A DNA stretch of 64,000 nucleotides. Origin: CAYPNF01 sp964411985. Its GTDB lineage: Bacteria > Verrucomicrobiota > Verrucomicrobiia > Limisphaerales > J093. The notes beneath the pieces were generated by a model. That model had not been told where the DNA came from, searched no databases, and saw nothing but the letters and a program-made list of their open reading frames with translations. Below are positions 44,052 to 53,045 of this stretch, piece by piece (within the stretch, counting starts at the first letter, position 1; every line of letters starts with the position of its first letter). The DNA is taken from NCBI GenBank assembly GCA_964411985.1, contig CAYPNF010000040.1, forward strand, positions 1-64,000, given 5' to 3'. Position numbers and translations under genes: made by a program.

Positions 44052-45409
44052 CATTTCGTTGGTTTCGATCTTACACCTATCGCAACTACCGTCTCTACGA
44101 GGGGATCCGGTACCGGGTCTTGCGTCGATTGACCCCTGCCGGCCGTCTGGTGGTCGCGGCCTTGGTTCTGCTTGTTTTGCGGGCAGATACTTCCTTGAGC
44201 GTCGGTTACCAAGCGCTCTGCCTGCTGGTGGCATTGCTTTTCCTGGGCGGACTCTATCGGCCTCTCCGGAAACCCATATTCTCCGCACGTCGTCTGCTGC
44301 CCCGCTTCGGCACCGCAGGAACACCTGTGCCCTACAAAGTGGTGGTTGAAAACCTGTCAAACCGCCTGGAACAAGGATGGACCCTCGTGGATGACTTGGG
44401 AGATCCTCGGCCGAGTTTTGAGGAGTTTCTGTCCACGCGCGAACCTGGTGAACAAAGGCGTAGTGCGCTGGTCCGAGCGTATGGTTATTACCGTTGGAAT
44501 TGGATTCTCGCCCGCAACAAAAGCGCTACCGTGCAGGATCGTCCCGTGCCTGCACTTGCGCCAAAGGGAAAGGCCGAGGTGGGTATGATTCTCAGCCCGC
44601 TCCGACGAGGCGTGATTCGGTTCCGTGCGGTCTCGATCGCCCTTACCGATCCTTTCGGGTTGGGTCGCCGATTTTATTCTTTTCCCTGCGAACAAAGCAT
44701 CCTGATTCTGCCCAAACGCTATCCAGTGCCGCGCCTGAACCTGCCCGGCAACAGTCGCTATCAGCCGGGTGGAGTTGCCATGGCTTCGGCGGTGGGTGAG
44801 TCTCAGGAGTTTGTCGCTTTGCGGGATTATCGACCCGGGGATCCGCTTCGGCACATTCATTGGCGCAGTTGGGCCAAGGCAGGCAAGCCGGTCGTCAAGG
44901 AGTTCGAGGATGAGTTCTTCGTGCGGCATGCCCTCGTGCTGGACAACTTCACCGAAGACGACGGTGGGGCGGTGTTGGAAGAGGCGGTCTCCATCGCTGC
45001 CTCGTACGCTTCGGAGATACGGACTCAGGAGTCCTTGTTGGATCTGCTCTTTGTTGGGGCGAAGGCCTATTGCTTTACGGCAGGGCGTGGATTGGGGCAC
45101 ACCGAACAGATGCTGGAGATCCTGGCATCGATTCGTGCGTGTAGTTCCCGTCCATTTACGGAGCTCGAGACATTGGTTCTGAACCATAGCCGGTTGGTGA
45201 GTGGATGCCTGTGCGTTTTTGTTTCCTGGGACGAGGCCCGTCAAAACCTGGTGGCGGGGCTAGTGAGGCGACAGGTTCCGGTGAGAGTGATCGTGGTGGT
45301 CGAGGCAAAGGAGGCAACGCAGTTGGACCCGGGTCCGATGCGGGCGCATTCAGATAGTTTTCATGTACTCCAGGTGGGGCGAATTGAGGAGGGGTTGCGC
45401 GAGATATGA
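44048..45409 (+). CDS. DUF58-domain protein
   Basis: A 453-residue protein with one or two N-terminal membrane helices (LVVAALVLLVLRADTS; ALCLLVALLFLGGLY), a beta-rich middle, and the DUF58 signature EFVALRDYRPGDPLRHIHWRSWAKAGKPVVKEFEDEFF near residues 255-295 with a following vWA-like fold (ALVLDNF). DUF58 proteins work with MoxR ATPases in envelope-associated systems; the exact role is not known. Start overlaps the moxR stop (GTGA at 44048-44051) and stop overlaps the next start, so the three are coupled. Confidence 0.85.
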   Translation: MTFRWFRSYTYRNYRLYEGIRYRVLRRLTPAGRLVVAALVLLVLRADTSLSVGYQALCLLVALLFLGGLYRPLRKPIFSARRLLPRFGTAGTPVPYKVVVENLSNRLEQGWTLVDDLGDPRPSFEEFLSTREPGEQRRSALVRAYGYYRWNWILARNKSATVQDRPVPALAPKGKAEVGMILSPLRRGVIRFRAVSIALTDPFGLGRRFYSFPCEQSILILPKRYPVPRLNLPGNSRYQPGGVAMASAVGESQEFVALRDYRPGDPLRHIHWRSWAKAGKPVVKEFEDEFFVRHALVLDNFTEDDGGAVLEEAVSIAASYASEIRTQESLLDLLFVGAKAYCFTAGRGLGHTEQMLEILASIRACSSRPFTELETLVLNHSRLVSGCLCVFVSWDEARQNLVAGLVRRQVPVRVIVVVEAKEATQLDPGPMRAHSDSFHVLQVGRIEEGLREI

Positions 45410-47394
45410 AGCCACCTGCCGGACTTCTGGGCACCGCACTGCTCTTCTGGGGCTATATGATTGGACAGCCGATCGTCGGGTTGGCGGGAGCGGTGGTGCT
45501 CGAAGGCAGCCGTTTTCTGAGTTGGCGTTGGGATCTCACCGAAAGGGAGATCACCCGATTGTGGGATGCCTGCCTGATGGTTGCCGCCATGCTCATGGCG
45601 TATTTCCTGGTCTTGCGTCGAGGAGATATGCCTTCGCTGGCATTTGCCCAGTGGCTCCCGGCGGCCTTCTTTCCGGTGGTTCTCGCCCAGCACTGTTGGA
45701 GAGAAGGAAGAATTACATGGCGAGTGCTGTTCGTTCTTGCCAGGAGGAAACCTATAGGCGCCTCGTCCGCAGAGCCGATTCAGCTGGGTTATCCCTACTT
45801 CGTGCTCTGCCTCTATGCCGCGGGCGCTGTCAACCGGCGTGACCTTATCTACTTTACCGGGTGTGCGATTCTTACGGGTTGGGCACTCTGGGGCATTCGG
45901 TCGAGGCGGCAGAAGGCCTTTCTTTGGATCCCGCTCTTTGGCTTGGCAGCCGCGACCGCTTTTGGATTGCAGGTGGCTCTGGCAAAGCTTCAGGAATTGG
46001 CAGATTGGAAGATGAATCAGCTCTTTTCCGGCCGTGGCAGACCGGATGGCGGTGAGCATAACAAGACCTCGATCGGGGAGTTGGGACAACTGAAGCTGTC
46101 AAATCGGATTCTAATGTGGGTGCAGAGCGAGCATGGTGATCCGCCGCTGCTTCGCACTGCCTCCTTCTCCACTTATCGCGAAGGAACTTGGCTGAGCGCT
46201 GGGAGCCGACTCAATGCTGTCAATGTGGCCGAGGGGGACGTCTGGACCTTGCGCCTGGATAGACGAGCCACCAATCGACTGAGCATTTCCGGATTCCTGG
46301 GAGGTAGCAGACGATCTTATCTTTCCACTCCGCTTGGCCTTGCTGAGCTGAGCGGAATTCCCGCAGTCTCCCTGGAAACGAACAGTTACGGAGTCGTTCG
46401 TCTTCAGGAGGCTCCCTCTTTCTTGGAGTTTCAACTGACCTATTCCGCGCGCGCCGTTTCCGAGAATCCGTGCGAAATCGAAGACCTGGCTGTACCTGCA
46501 GCAGAGACGCCAGCCGTGGAGCATCTAGTGAGGGTGTTGGATCTCAGTTCCAACTCGGTGGATCAGGCGCTCATTCGCATTGCACGACTCTTCGAGACTG
46601 AGTTCCGTTACAGCACCAGCCTGGCCATCCAGTCCGGGAAGTCTGGGTCCACCAATACCGCTCTGACAAAATTCCTTTTAGAAACCAAGTCGGGCCACTG
46701 CGAGTACTTTGCCAGTGCCGCGACTCTCCTCCTGCGCCAAGCCGGCATTCCTGCCCGATACAGTACGGGGTTTTCCGTGCAGGAGGAGTCGAAACCTGGC
46801 CTTTACCTCGTCCGCGACCGTCATGCCCATGCGTGGTGCCAGGTGCTAGGGCCGGAGGGGTGGAAGGACTTCGATCCGACCCCTCCAGGTTGGGCGGGAA
46901 TGGAAGCGTCAGCGCAATCGTGGATGGTGGCAGTCACCGATTTCCTGTCCTCGCTTTGGTACCATTTCACCCGCTGGCGATACCAGAAGAGTGGGTATCA
47001 GGAGTATGTGATATGGGCCTTCATACCCCTTGCCGTGGGCCTTTTCCTGAGCGTTGTCTGGCGGCATGTTCGACGTGAGAAAGTGGCCCCCGCCCCCAAA
47101 CGCCCTCCCACGCTCCCCGTCGTAGGAGAGGACTCGGAATTCTACCTGGTGGAAAAAGAGCTCTTGAAACTCGGAACCCCTCGGTATCCGAGTGAACCCC
47201 TCAGGAACTGGCTGGAGCGGTTGAAACCTCTGAATTATGCCGATCCTGAGCGCATGGAAGCATCCTTGGCATTGCATTATCGGCTGCGGTTTGATCCGGC
47301 CGGTCTTTCCCCGATGGAGCGGTCTGAACTCCAGGACCAGGCCAACCAGCTGGTGGCGCAGTTGACGGAGCGGCGAGGAAGAGGCAGTGCCTAA
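45406..47394 (+). CDS. Transglutaminase-like membrane protein (TgpA type)
   Basis: A 662-residue protein: several N-terminal membrane helices (to about residue 190), an extracytoplasmic region, and a transglutaminase-like domain (residues about 380-495) with SGHCEYFASAATLLLRQAGIPARYSTGF (catalytic Cys), DRHAHAWCQVLGPEGWKDFDPTPPG (His and Asp). One more membrane helix (YVIWAFIPLAVGLFLSVVW, about 530-548) is followed by a DUF4129-like C-terminus. This three-gene order MoxR-DUF58-TgpA is conserved in many bacteria and probably acts on envelope peptides or proteins; the substrate is unknown. Confidence 0.88.
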   Translation: MKPPAGLLGTALLFWGYMIGQPIVGLAGAVVLEGSRFLSWRWDLTEREITRLWDACLMVAAMLMAYFLVLRRGDMPSLAFAQWLPAAFFPVVLAQHCWREGRITWRVLFVLARRKPIGASSAEPIQLGYPYFVLCLYAAGAVNRRDLIYFTGCAILTGWALWGIRSRRQKAFLWIPLFGLAAATAFGLQVALAKLQELADWKMNQLFSGRGRPDGGEHNKTSIGELGQLKLSNRILMWVQSEHGDPPLLRTASFSTYREGTWLSAGSRLNAVNVAEGDVWTLRLDRRATNRLSISGFLGGSRRSYLSTPLGLAELSGIPAVSLETNSYGVVRLQEAPSFLEFQLTYSARAVSENPCEIEDLAVPAAETPAVEHLVRVLDLSSNSVDQALIRIARLFETEFRYSTSLAIQSGKSGSTNTALTKFLLETKSGHCEYFASAATLLLRQAGIPARYSTGFSVQEESKPGLYLVRDRHAHAWCQVLGPEGWKDFDPTPPGWAGMEASAQSWMVAVTDFLSSLWYHFTRWRYQKSGYQEYVIWAFIPLAVGLFLSVVWRHVRREKVAPAPKRPPTLPVVGEDSEFYLVEKELLKLGTPRYPSEPLRNWLERLKPLNYADPERMEASLALHYRLRFDPAGLSPMERSELQDQANQLVAQLTERRGRGSA

Positions 47395-47480
47395 CGCTGC
47401 CCGGGGCGACCGCTTTGCCGTCAAAGGTTCCCGCCAGAGCCGACTCCCAGGTTGACAGATTCTAGTGCTGGGTTCTTGAT

Positions 47481-50400
47481 TTGGGCATGACCCTCAGATC
47501 TGGAAGCAGCGCCGTTCTCCGGTTGGCCCGTTGGCGAAGATTGTGGCTTTGTCTGGCTATCGCGTTCTCAAGCCTCGCTTCATGGAGTTGTTACGCCGGT
47601 TCCTCCGTCAAGGTGTCGGAGCAAGACGTGATGATACCTACTTACCTTGCCGGAGAACCGGAACCCAGCCCCATGTTCTTCTTTGGCAAGGCTTCGCAAG
47701 GTGCGGAGGGCCGGGTGTATCCTTACCCGCTTTACGATAACCTGACTCAAATCAAGAAGGACAAACAATACCGTCTCGTCTATCTCGAGAATGAGTACGT
47801 CCGGATCGGGATTTTGCCCGAGATCGGCGGTAGGATTTTCGAAGGCGTGGACAAGAGTAACGGATACGACTTTTTCTACCGTCAGCACGTGATCAAACCC
47901 GCCTTGATCGGCCTGATTGGGGCATGGATCTCAGGAGGGGTGGAATGGAATATTCCGCATCACCATCGCGCCACCACCTTCCTGCCGGTGCAATACCGGA
48001 TCGAGGATGGACCGGACGGAGCGAAAACGGTCTGGGTGGGCGAGCTGGAATTGCGGCATCGCATGCGTTGGGCGGTGGGATACACGCTCCGGCCAGGGAA
48101 GTCCTATCTGGAAGCGCAAATACGCATCCTCAACCGCACGCCGGTCCAGAATACCATGCTCTGCTTTGCCAACGTGGCGGTTCATGTGAATGACCAATAC
48201 CAGGTGATCTTCCCCCCGAGCACCCAGTACGTGACCCATCATCATAAGCGGGAGTTCACGACATGGCCGATCGCGACCACTCCCTATGGCGGCTACGATT
48301 TCAGCAAAGGAATCGATGTCAGCTGGATGAGCAACCATGTGGCCGCGAATTCCCTGTTTGCGTGGAATTACGAGGACGATTTTTTCGCCGGTTACGACCA
48401 CGGCAAGAACGCGGGCCTGATGAGCGTGGCGGATCACCGCATCGTTCCCGGGAAGAAACTCTGGACGTGGGGTAACGGGCCGCGTGGCCGGATGTGGGAC
48501 CACATCCTCACCGACAACGATGGTCCTTACATCGAGTTGATGGTGGGCGGGTATTCGGACAATCAACCCGACTACAGCTGGCTACAGCCCATGGAAGGGA
48601 AGTCCTTCTCGATGTTCTGGTATCCCTTCCAGCAAATCGGCGGGGTGACGAAGGCCAACCTGGAAGCGGCGGTGAACGTGGAGACGAATCGTCCAGGCGT
48701 CGTGCGGCTCGGGTTCTGCACCACGTCCAAGCAGGGTGGATGCCGGGTGGAACTGCGCGCGGGCGATCGCATCCTGCTGGAGAAGAAAGCGGATTTGGAT
48801 CCAGCCCGTCCTTTCCTCCAGGAAGTCCAATTGCCAGCGGGAACGGACGTTCATCAACTGCGTGCCTCGCTCACCTCTTCCACAGGGGAATTGATCTCCT
48901 ATGTTCCCCAGGCCGTGGAGAAGCAGCCCATGCCGCCTGCTGTGCAGTCGTTGCCCGCTCCCAAGGAAATCAAGAACGTGGAAGAGCTCTACCTGGCGGG
49001 TCGCCGCATCGAGCAGTTTCACCACGCCACGCTCGAGCCGGATCCGTACTGGGAAGAGGCCCTGCGGCTTGACCCGGGGGATACCCGCGTGAACACGGCC
49101 CTGGGCATTGCCTACGTGAAACGGGCGCGGTACGTGGATGCCGAGCGCGTGTTGCGTAAGGCCCTGGAACGGCTGACCGCGAGCCATACGACCCCGAAGG
49201 AAGGCGAGCCCTTCTATTATCTGGGGTTGGCGTTGGTGGGGCAGGGGAAGCGGGCGGAAGCCTTCGATGCGTTTGCCAAGGCTTCCTGGAGTTCTGCATG
49301 GAAGTCGGCAGCGTGTTTCCAACTCGCCCAGCTCAGCTCCCGCGAGGGGAAGCTACAAGTGGCGCTGAACTATTGCGAACAGTCGATCCAAGGTAACCTT
49401 CTGGGTACGCCTGCGTTGAATCTGAAGGCCGCTCTGCTCCGCCACCTGGGTCGCAAAGCCGAGGCGAGACAGGTCTTGGAGAACCTGGCGCATCGTGCCG
49501 ACCCGCTCGATGTGAGGAGCATGGCCGAGCGATGGCTGGTCAACCGCGGGGAACGTTTGCGCAAGGAGCTATCGATGACCCTGGCGCGACATCCCGCCAC
49601 GGCCACTGAATTGGCGGGTGAGTTCTGGAGTCAGGGGTTGTGGCAGGATGGGTTGGAGGTGTTTGAGAGCACAGTGTTCAAGGGCGGTGCCAAGCAGGAT
49701 GCTTCGCCTTTGTTGGCGTATTTCATGGCCGACTTGGAATGGGGTCGAGGTCGGCCCGACCTTGCGCAGGAGTGGTACCAGAAGGCCGCACGGTGTTCGA
49801 TGGAGTATGCCTTTCCGTTCCAAGCCGAGCTGATCGCGGTCCTGAAACACGCGATGGAACTGCACCCAGAGGATGCGCGGGCGCCATACCTGTTGGGCAA
49901 CCTGCTGTACGACTGGCAACCCGAGGAGGCAATCCAGTGGTGGGAGAAGTCGTCCAAGTTGGACCCCGCCTTCGCCATGGCTCACCGGAATCTGGCTATC
50001 GCCTGGTCACATCGGGGGAAGGATGGCGATATGCAGCTGGCTATCGGGGCTATGGAACGAGCGCTGGCTTCCCCAAAGAAGTATCCCTCCCATTTCGCGG
50101 AACTGGACGAGTTGTACGAAGCTGGCGCCGTGGACCCGGCCAAGCGCCTGGCCCAATTCCAGGCTGGCTTGGACGTATCACGTCGGTCAGACAGCTCGCT
50201 TTCCCGCGAGATCGCTCTGCGGGTTTGGGCTGGTGAGTACAACGAGGCGATCCAGCTCATGAAGAGCCGACGATTCGCCGTCTGGGAAGGTGCCTCCCTC
50301 AGTGTCGCCGACTCCTGGACGGACGCCCAACTGCTGCTCGGGCACGATTTGCTCAAGTCGGGCAAGATTCAGGAGGGGATGGAATGCTATCGGCAAGCGC

Positions 50401-50894
50401 AGACGGTGCCGGAGAATCTTCCCAGCGATCAGGATATCGCTAGTCGACGTCGTGCGGAGATCGCGTTGGCGTTGGGTAACGTCTGGGAAGCAAGCGGCGA
50501 TACGGAGAAGGCGAGGCAATCCTGGAAAGAGGCCTCGCAACAGGACGAGGGCGGGAAAGGTTTTTCTGAGCGAAGCATCCAGCTTGCCTTCCGGGCCGAA
50601 GCGAAACGAAAACTGAGCCTGAATGCGGAAGCCGATGCAGATTACGCCGCCCTCAAGAAGCACGCCGAGGCTGCCTTGGCCAAGGCGGAGGGCGCGGGGG
50701 ACTTCTTCGCTTCCTTTGGTGGCCGACAGTCAAAGACCGCCCGTTTGGCGATGGCCCATTATGGTCTGGCCTTGGCCGCCAGGGGATTGGGTGATGTGTC
50801 ACTGGCAGGCCAGGAGTGTGATAAGGCTCTCCAGATCCGGCCCGATCTGCTCGGTGCGCGAACCCTCAAGCAGTCGATAGAGGCCATTCGCTAG
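47481..50894 (+). CDS. DUF5107-TPR secreted protein
   Basis: A 1,137-residue protein. An N-terminal signal peptide (RRLWLCLAIAFSSLASWSCYA, about 14-40) precedes a DUF5107-type domain (about 60-480: YRLVYLENEYVRIGILPEIGGRIFEGVDKSNGYDFFY, GAWISGGVEWNIPHHHRAT, PYIELMVGG, QIGGVTKANLEAAVNV), a fold related to sugar mutarotase/glycosidase-accessory domains. After a linker, the second half (about 490-1130) is TPR-like (DPGDTRVNTALGIAYVKRARYVDAERVLRKAL, PEDARAPYLLGNLLYDWQPEEAIQWWEKSSKLDPAFAMAHRNLAIAW). DUF5107-TPR fusions are common in Verrucomicrobiota and relatives and probably take part in glycan metabolism; activity unknown. Confidence 0.83.
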   Translation: MGMTLRSGSSAVLRLARWRRLWLCLAIAFSSLASWSCYAGSSVKVSEQDVMIPTYLAGEPEPSPMFFFGKASQGAEGRVYPYPLYDNLTQIKKDKQYRLVYLENEYVRIGILPEIGGRIFEGVDKSNGYDFFYRQHVIKPALIGLIGAWISGGVEWNIPHHHRATTFLPVQYRIEDGPDGAKTVWVGELELRHRMRWAVGYTLRPGKSYLEAQIRILNRTPVQNTMLCFANVAVHVNDQYQVIFPPSTQYVTHHHKREFTTWPIATTPYGGYDFSKGIDVSWMSNHVAANSLFAWNYEDDFFAGYDHGKNAGLMSVADHRIVPGKKLWTWGNGPRGRMWDHILTDNDGPYIELMVGGYSDNQPDYSWLQPMEGKSFSMFWYPFQQIGGVTKANLEAAVNVETNRPGVVRLGFCTTSKQGGCRVELRAGDRILLEKKADLDPARPFLQEVQLPAGTDVHQLRASLTSSTGELISYVPQAVEKQPMPPAVQSLPAPKEIKNVEELYLAGRRIEQFHHATLEPDPYWEEALRLDPGDTRVNTALGIAYVKRARYVDAERVLRKALERLTASHTTPKEGEPFYYLGLALVGQGKRAEAFDAFAKASWSSAWKSAACFQLAQLSSREGKLQVALNYCEQSIQGNLLGTPALNLKAALLRHLGRKAEARQVLENLAHRADPLDVRSMAERWLVNRGERLRKELSMTLARHPATATELAGEFWSQGLWQDGLEVFESTVFKGGAKQDASPLLAYFMADLEWGRGRPDLAQEWYQKAARCSMEYAFPFQAELIAVLKHAMELHPEDARAPYLLGNLLYDWQPEEAIQWWEKSSKLDPAFAMAHRNLAIAWSHRGKDGDMQLAIGAMERALASPKKYPSHFAELDELYEAGAVDPAKRLAQFQAGLDVSRRSDSSLSREIALRVWAGEYNEAIQLMKSRRFAVWEGASLSVADSWTDAQLLLGHDLLKSGKIQEGMECYRQAQTVPENLPSDQDIASRRRAEIALALGNVWEASGDTEKARQSWKEASQQDEGGKGFSERSIQLAFRAEAKRKLSLNAEADADYAALKKHAEAALAKAEGAGDFFASFGGRQSKTARLAMAHYGLALAARGLGDVSLAGQECDKALQIRPDLLGARTLKQSIEAIR

Positions 50895-50900
50895 CGCGTT

Positions 50901-51110
50901 CCGCCAGGTTTTGGAGTGCGAGCGCCCCCAGGTGCCGCTTTCTCCCTCCTGCGAGCGGGGCGATGCGATCGATTCGAGCGGGTTCCAAAAGCGGTACTTC
51001 GCTTCGCTCCCCACCGCACTCCAAAAGCTTCGCCATATCGAAGAGGCCCACGGAAGTCCGCCAGGTCTTGGAGTGCGTGCGCCGCTAGGTGCCGCTTTCC
51101 CCCTTTCCCG
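50901..51110. repeat. Intergenic repeat unit in two direct copies plus an inverted fragment
   Basis: The stretch 50901-50947 (starting CCGCCAGGTTTTGGAGTGCG and ending in GGTGCCGCTTTCTCCCT) recurs in diverged form at 51058-51110 (CCGCCAGGTCTTGGAGTGCG ... GGTGCCGCTTTCCCCC). Between them CGCACTCCAAAA (51015-51026) is the reverse complement of the TTTTGGAGTGCG part. This looks like a REP-type dispersed intergenic element filling the gap between the DUF5107 gene and the isochorismatase gene. Confidence 0.6.
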
Positions 51111-51166
51111 CCCCCGCGAAACGAAGATTGCTTCGGCCCCGAAATTACCTGTAGTTTTTCGTCCCT

Positions 51167-51709
51167 ATGATGCTTTCGAAAGAGAATGCGGTGCTGACGG
51201 TGATCGACGTGCAGGGCAAGTTGGCGCAGTTGATGCACAACCGGGACGCTCTGTTCAAGAATCTCCAGATCCTGGTGCAGGGTGCGAAGATCCTCGGTGT
51301 CCCAATTGTTTGGCTCGAACAGAATCCCACTGGCCTCGGTCCGACCATTCCCGAGCTTGCGACCCTTTTGTCAGATCAGAAGCCCATCGCCAAGATGAGT
51401 TTCAGCTGCTGTGGAAACCAGGAGTTTGCCTCCCGGCTGACGGAGCTGGGGAAGAAACAGGTGCTTCTCACCGGGATCGAGGCGCACATCTGCGTCTGCC
51501 AAACGGCGATCCAACTCATTCAATCTGGCTACGAAGTGACTGTGGTGGCGGACGGCGTCTCGTCACGTGTCGCCGAGAATCGGGAGATTGGCATCCGCCG
51601 CATGGAACGGGCCGGGGCCTACGTAACGTGCGTTGAGACCGCCTTGTTTGAGCTTCTCCGCGTAGCCGAAGGCCCTGAATTCAAGCAGATCGTGAAACTG
51701 CTAAAGTAG
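51167..51709 (+). CDS. Isochorismatase-family cysteine hydrolase
   Basis: A 180-residue protein. The triad is visible: Asp14 in LTVIDVQGKL, Lys76 in KMSFSCCGNQEF, and Cys109 in LLTGIEAHICVCQTA. The overall length and LFELLRVAEGPEFKQIVKLLK end resemble YcaC-like hydrolases of the isochorismatase superfamily; the natural substrate is unknown. The last codons (GTGAAACTGCTAAAGTAG) are the left attachment site of the neighbouring integrated element, so the gene's 3' end may be element-derived. Confidence 0.85.
   Translation: MMLSKENAVLTVIDVQGKLAQLMHNRDALFKNLQILVQGAKILGVPIVWLEQNPTGLGPTIPELATLLSDQKPIAKMSFSCCGNQEFASRLTELGKKQVLLTGIEAHICVCQTAIQLIQSGYEVTVVADGVSSRVAENREIGIRRMERAGAYVTCVETALFELLRVAEGPEFKQIVKLLK
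51687..51709 (+). repeat. attL: left attachment-site copy at the 3' end of the isochorismatase gene
   Basis: The 23 nt 51687-51709 (ending TCGTGAAACTGCTAAAGTAG) recur at 59597-59619 with two differences (A/T at position 4 and A/C in the CTA/CTC codon). Direct orientation, same frame and stop codon. Similarity ends abruptly on both sides. A tyrosine integrase starts just inside the right copy. Together this is typical of site-specific integration into the 3' end of a protein gene. Confidence 0.7.
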
Positions 51710-51811
51710 GGGAAGAACGCTTCCGATCTTTGCCTACCACCACTTTCTATCCACTGGAATTCAAGGATTTAGGCCTAATTATAAGGATTTCGTCCAATTT
51801 TGGCTTCTTTC

Positions 51812-51826
51812 AACAAATGTTTGTTT
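51812..51826. promoter_or_regulatory. AACAAATGTTTGTTT site (operator or recombinase site candidate)
   Basis: This 15-mer is the exact reverse complement of 55937-55951 (AAACAAACATTTGTT) and resembles 57320-57335 and 55746-55760. All four copies lie inside the putative element. A shared binding site for an element-encoded protein is likely; which protein is unknown. Confidence 0.5.
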
Positions 51827-52151
51827 TAGGGAAAAATTACGGCACTCGTTCGGCACTCGATTTTGATTAGGACAGTATCTCGTCACTCAAACCTCCTTTT
51901 TCCGCGAACGCCCAGCGACTGCTTTGGTTCTGGCAGGAAGGGGCAAAGTGGTCGACCTGGAACCACGAGACGAGCCTTTTCTGTGGAGGGCGGCACGAGG
52001 CGGATTTCGTGCAAAGCTGAGCAGATAAGTTCCTTCATAATCGTAAAATGCTTATCTACAACGTGTTACATAACGCGAATACGTCAAACGTCGTTGCGAT
52101 TCGCAAAAGTGGGTCAAACCCCTCCAAACAACAAGGGCCCGATAGCCTAAA

Positions 52152-52169
52152 AACTTTACTGGTAAAGTT
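52152..52169. repeat. 18-nt palindrome AACTTTAC-TG-GTAAAGTT
   Basis: Perfect 8-bp arms separated by 2 nt. It abuts a direct repeat that recurs at 52489, which reproduces the right arm AAAGTT plus 17 further bases. Could be a protein-binding site or a cruciform at an origin. Confidence 0.5.
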
Positions 52170-52511
52170 CCTGAAGTCGGCGTGAAGACGAGGGCGATGG
52201 CCCAAGTGATACCTTGGCAGAAGTGTGCCGATTTAGCTAGCAAATAGATGACATACTCACAGACAGTAGCAGATCTAATAGTATCTAGAGCACGGCTCCT
52301 TACATATCCACATGACTGGCCTCGATCCGCTGAAGGTCGCCGGATTCTTTTCCGCTCGCTTCACCATCTCGAATACACTGCGTGAGATGGCCTGAGCCGC
52401 TCGAATTTAATATTGTTCAACGGGTGAGGATTCCGGGGAAAGGCGCTTGTCGTTTAGACCCAGCATGCACACAGGGAAACATGCAGGCAAAGTTCCTGAA
52501 ATCGGGGTAAA
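52164..52511 (+). repeat. Two direct repeats, AAAGTTCCTGAARTCGGSGTRAA
   Basis: Copy one spans 52164-52186 and copy two 52489-52511, with four differences in 23 nt (G/A, C/G, G/A, A at the last base region). Both are followed by a purine-rich run (GACGAGG and AAGGAGG). Not coding. Unknown function. Confidence 0.5.
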
Positions 52512-52985
52512 AAGGAGGTCAATTCGAAGTGCGCAACCCTCCATCGCGTTCTTGCTCGGGGCGGCAGGTCAAAAAGGCCACTTTTTAGGGGTCCCGAGCG
52601 GTTTTTGATCTACTACTTTTTCTAAGAGTAATCACCCAAGCTTGCTCTCGCGGGCCAAATCGTTTCGTTAAAAACTCCAAGAATATATACTTGTTCTGGC
52701 CTAAGTGTGAGGGTGGCAGACCGAGCGTGCGAGCTTTGGGCAGACTTGTAGGGCTGAAGCCTGCGGAGGGACCTACCACGGGGGCTTTTGGGTTTCCTCC
52801 TAACTCACCGCGCGTTCGCTTGTTTGACTTTCACGCTTGCCCCTTCAAACGTCGCGCATTCCAGGGAAATGGAGCATTTCTCCCTGACCCAGCCTGCAAG
52901 AGTCCTTGGCGGCGGCATTGATGAGAGTCGTCACCTCCCAGTTCCTTATCCAACCGATTCGCAGCCCTGCTATCAGACCAGCGGC

Positions 52986-53045
52986 GTTGACCGGCGGCAG
53001 TGGATCTGACAGGGTAACAACCAGAAAAAGGGATAAAGGAAAACA
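52986..53045 (+). promoter_or_regulatory. Conserved 5' leader of the secreted cargo gene
   Basis: Starting GTTGACC and running to the ATG at 53046, this ~60-nt stretch matches 60113-60170 in front of the LRR gene: GTTGACC, then AGTGGATCTGACAGGGT, CAGAA, AGGGA and AAAGGAAA are shared. It includes the AAAGGA ribosome site 5 nt before the ATG and a possible TTGACC -35 box. The common part ends just inside the coding region (ATGAGACGAT in both). Confidence 0.65.

Larger units (their letters stand above)
51710..52985. other. 1.3-kb gene-poor stretch at the left end of the element
   Basis: No reading frame here looks like a protein. Structures seen: an AACAAATGTTTGTTT site (51812-51826), an 18-nt palindrome AACTTTACTGGTAAAGTT (52152-52169), and two direct repeats of AAAGTTCCTGAA(G/A)TCGG (52164 and 52489). 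Base composition up to about 52700 is more AT-rich than the flanking genome. Probably regulatory or replication/integration DNA of the element, or a decayed segment. Confidence 0.5.
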
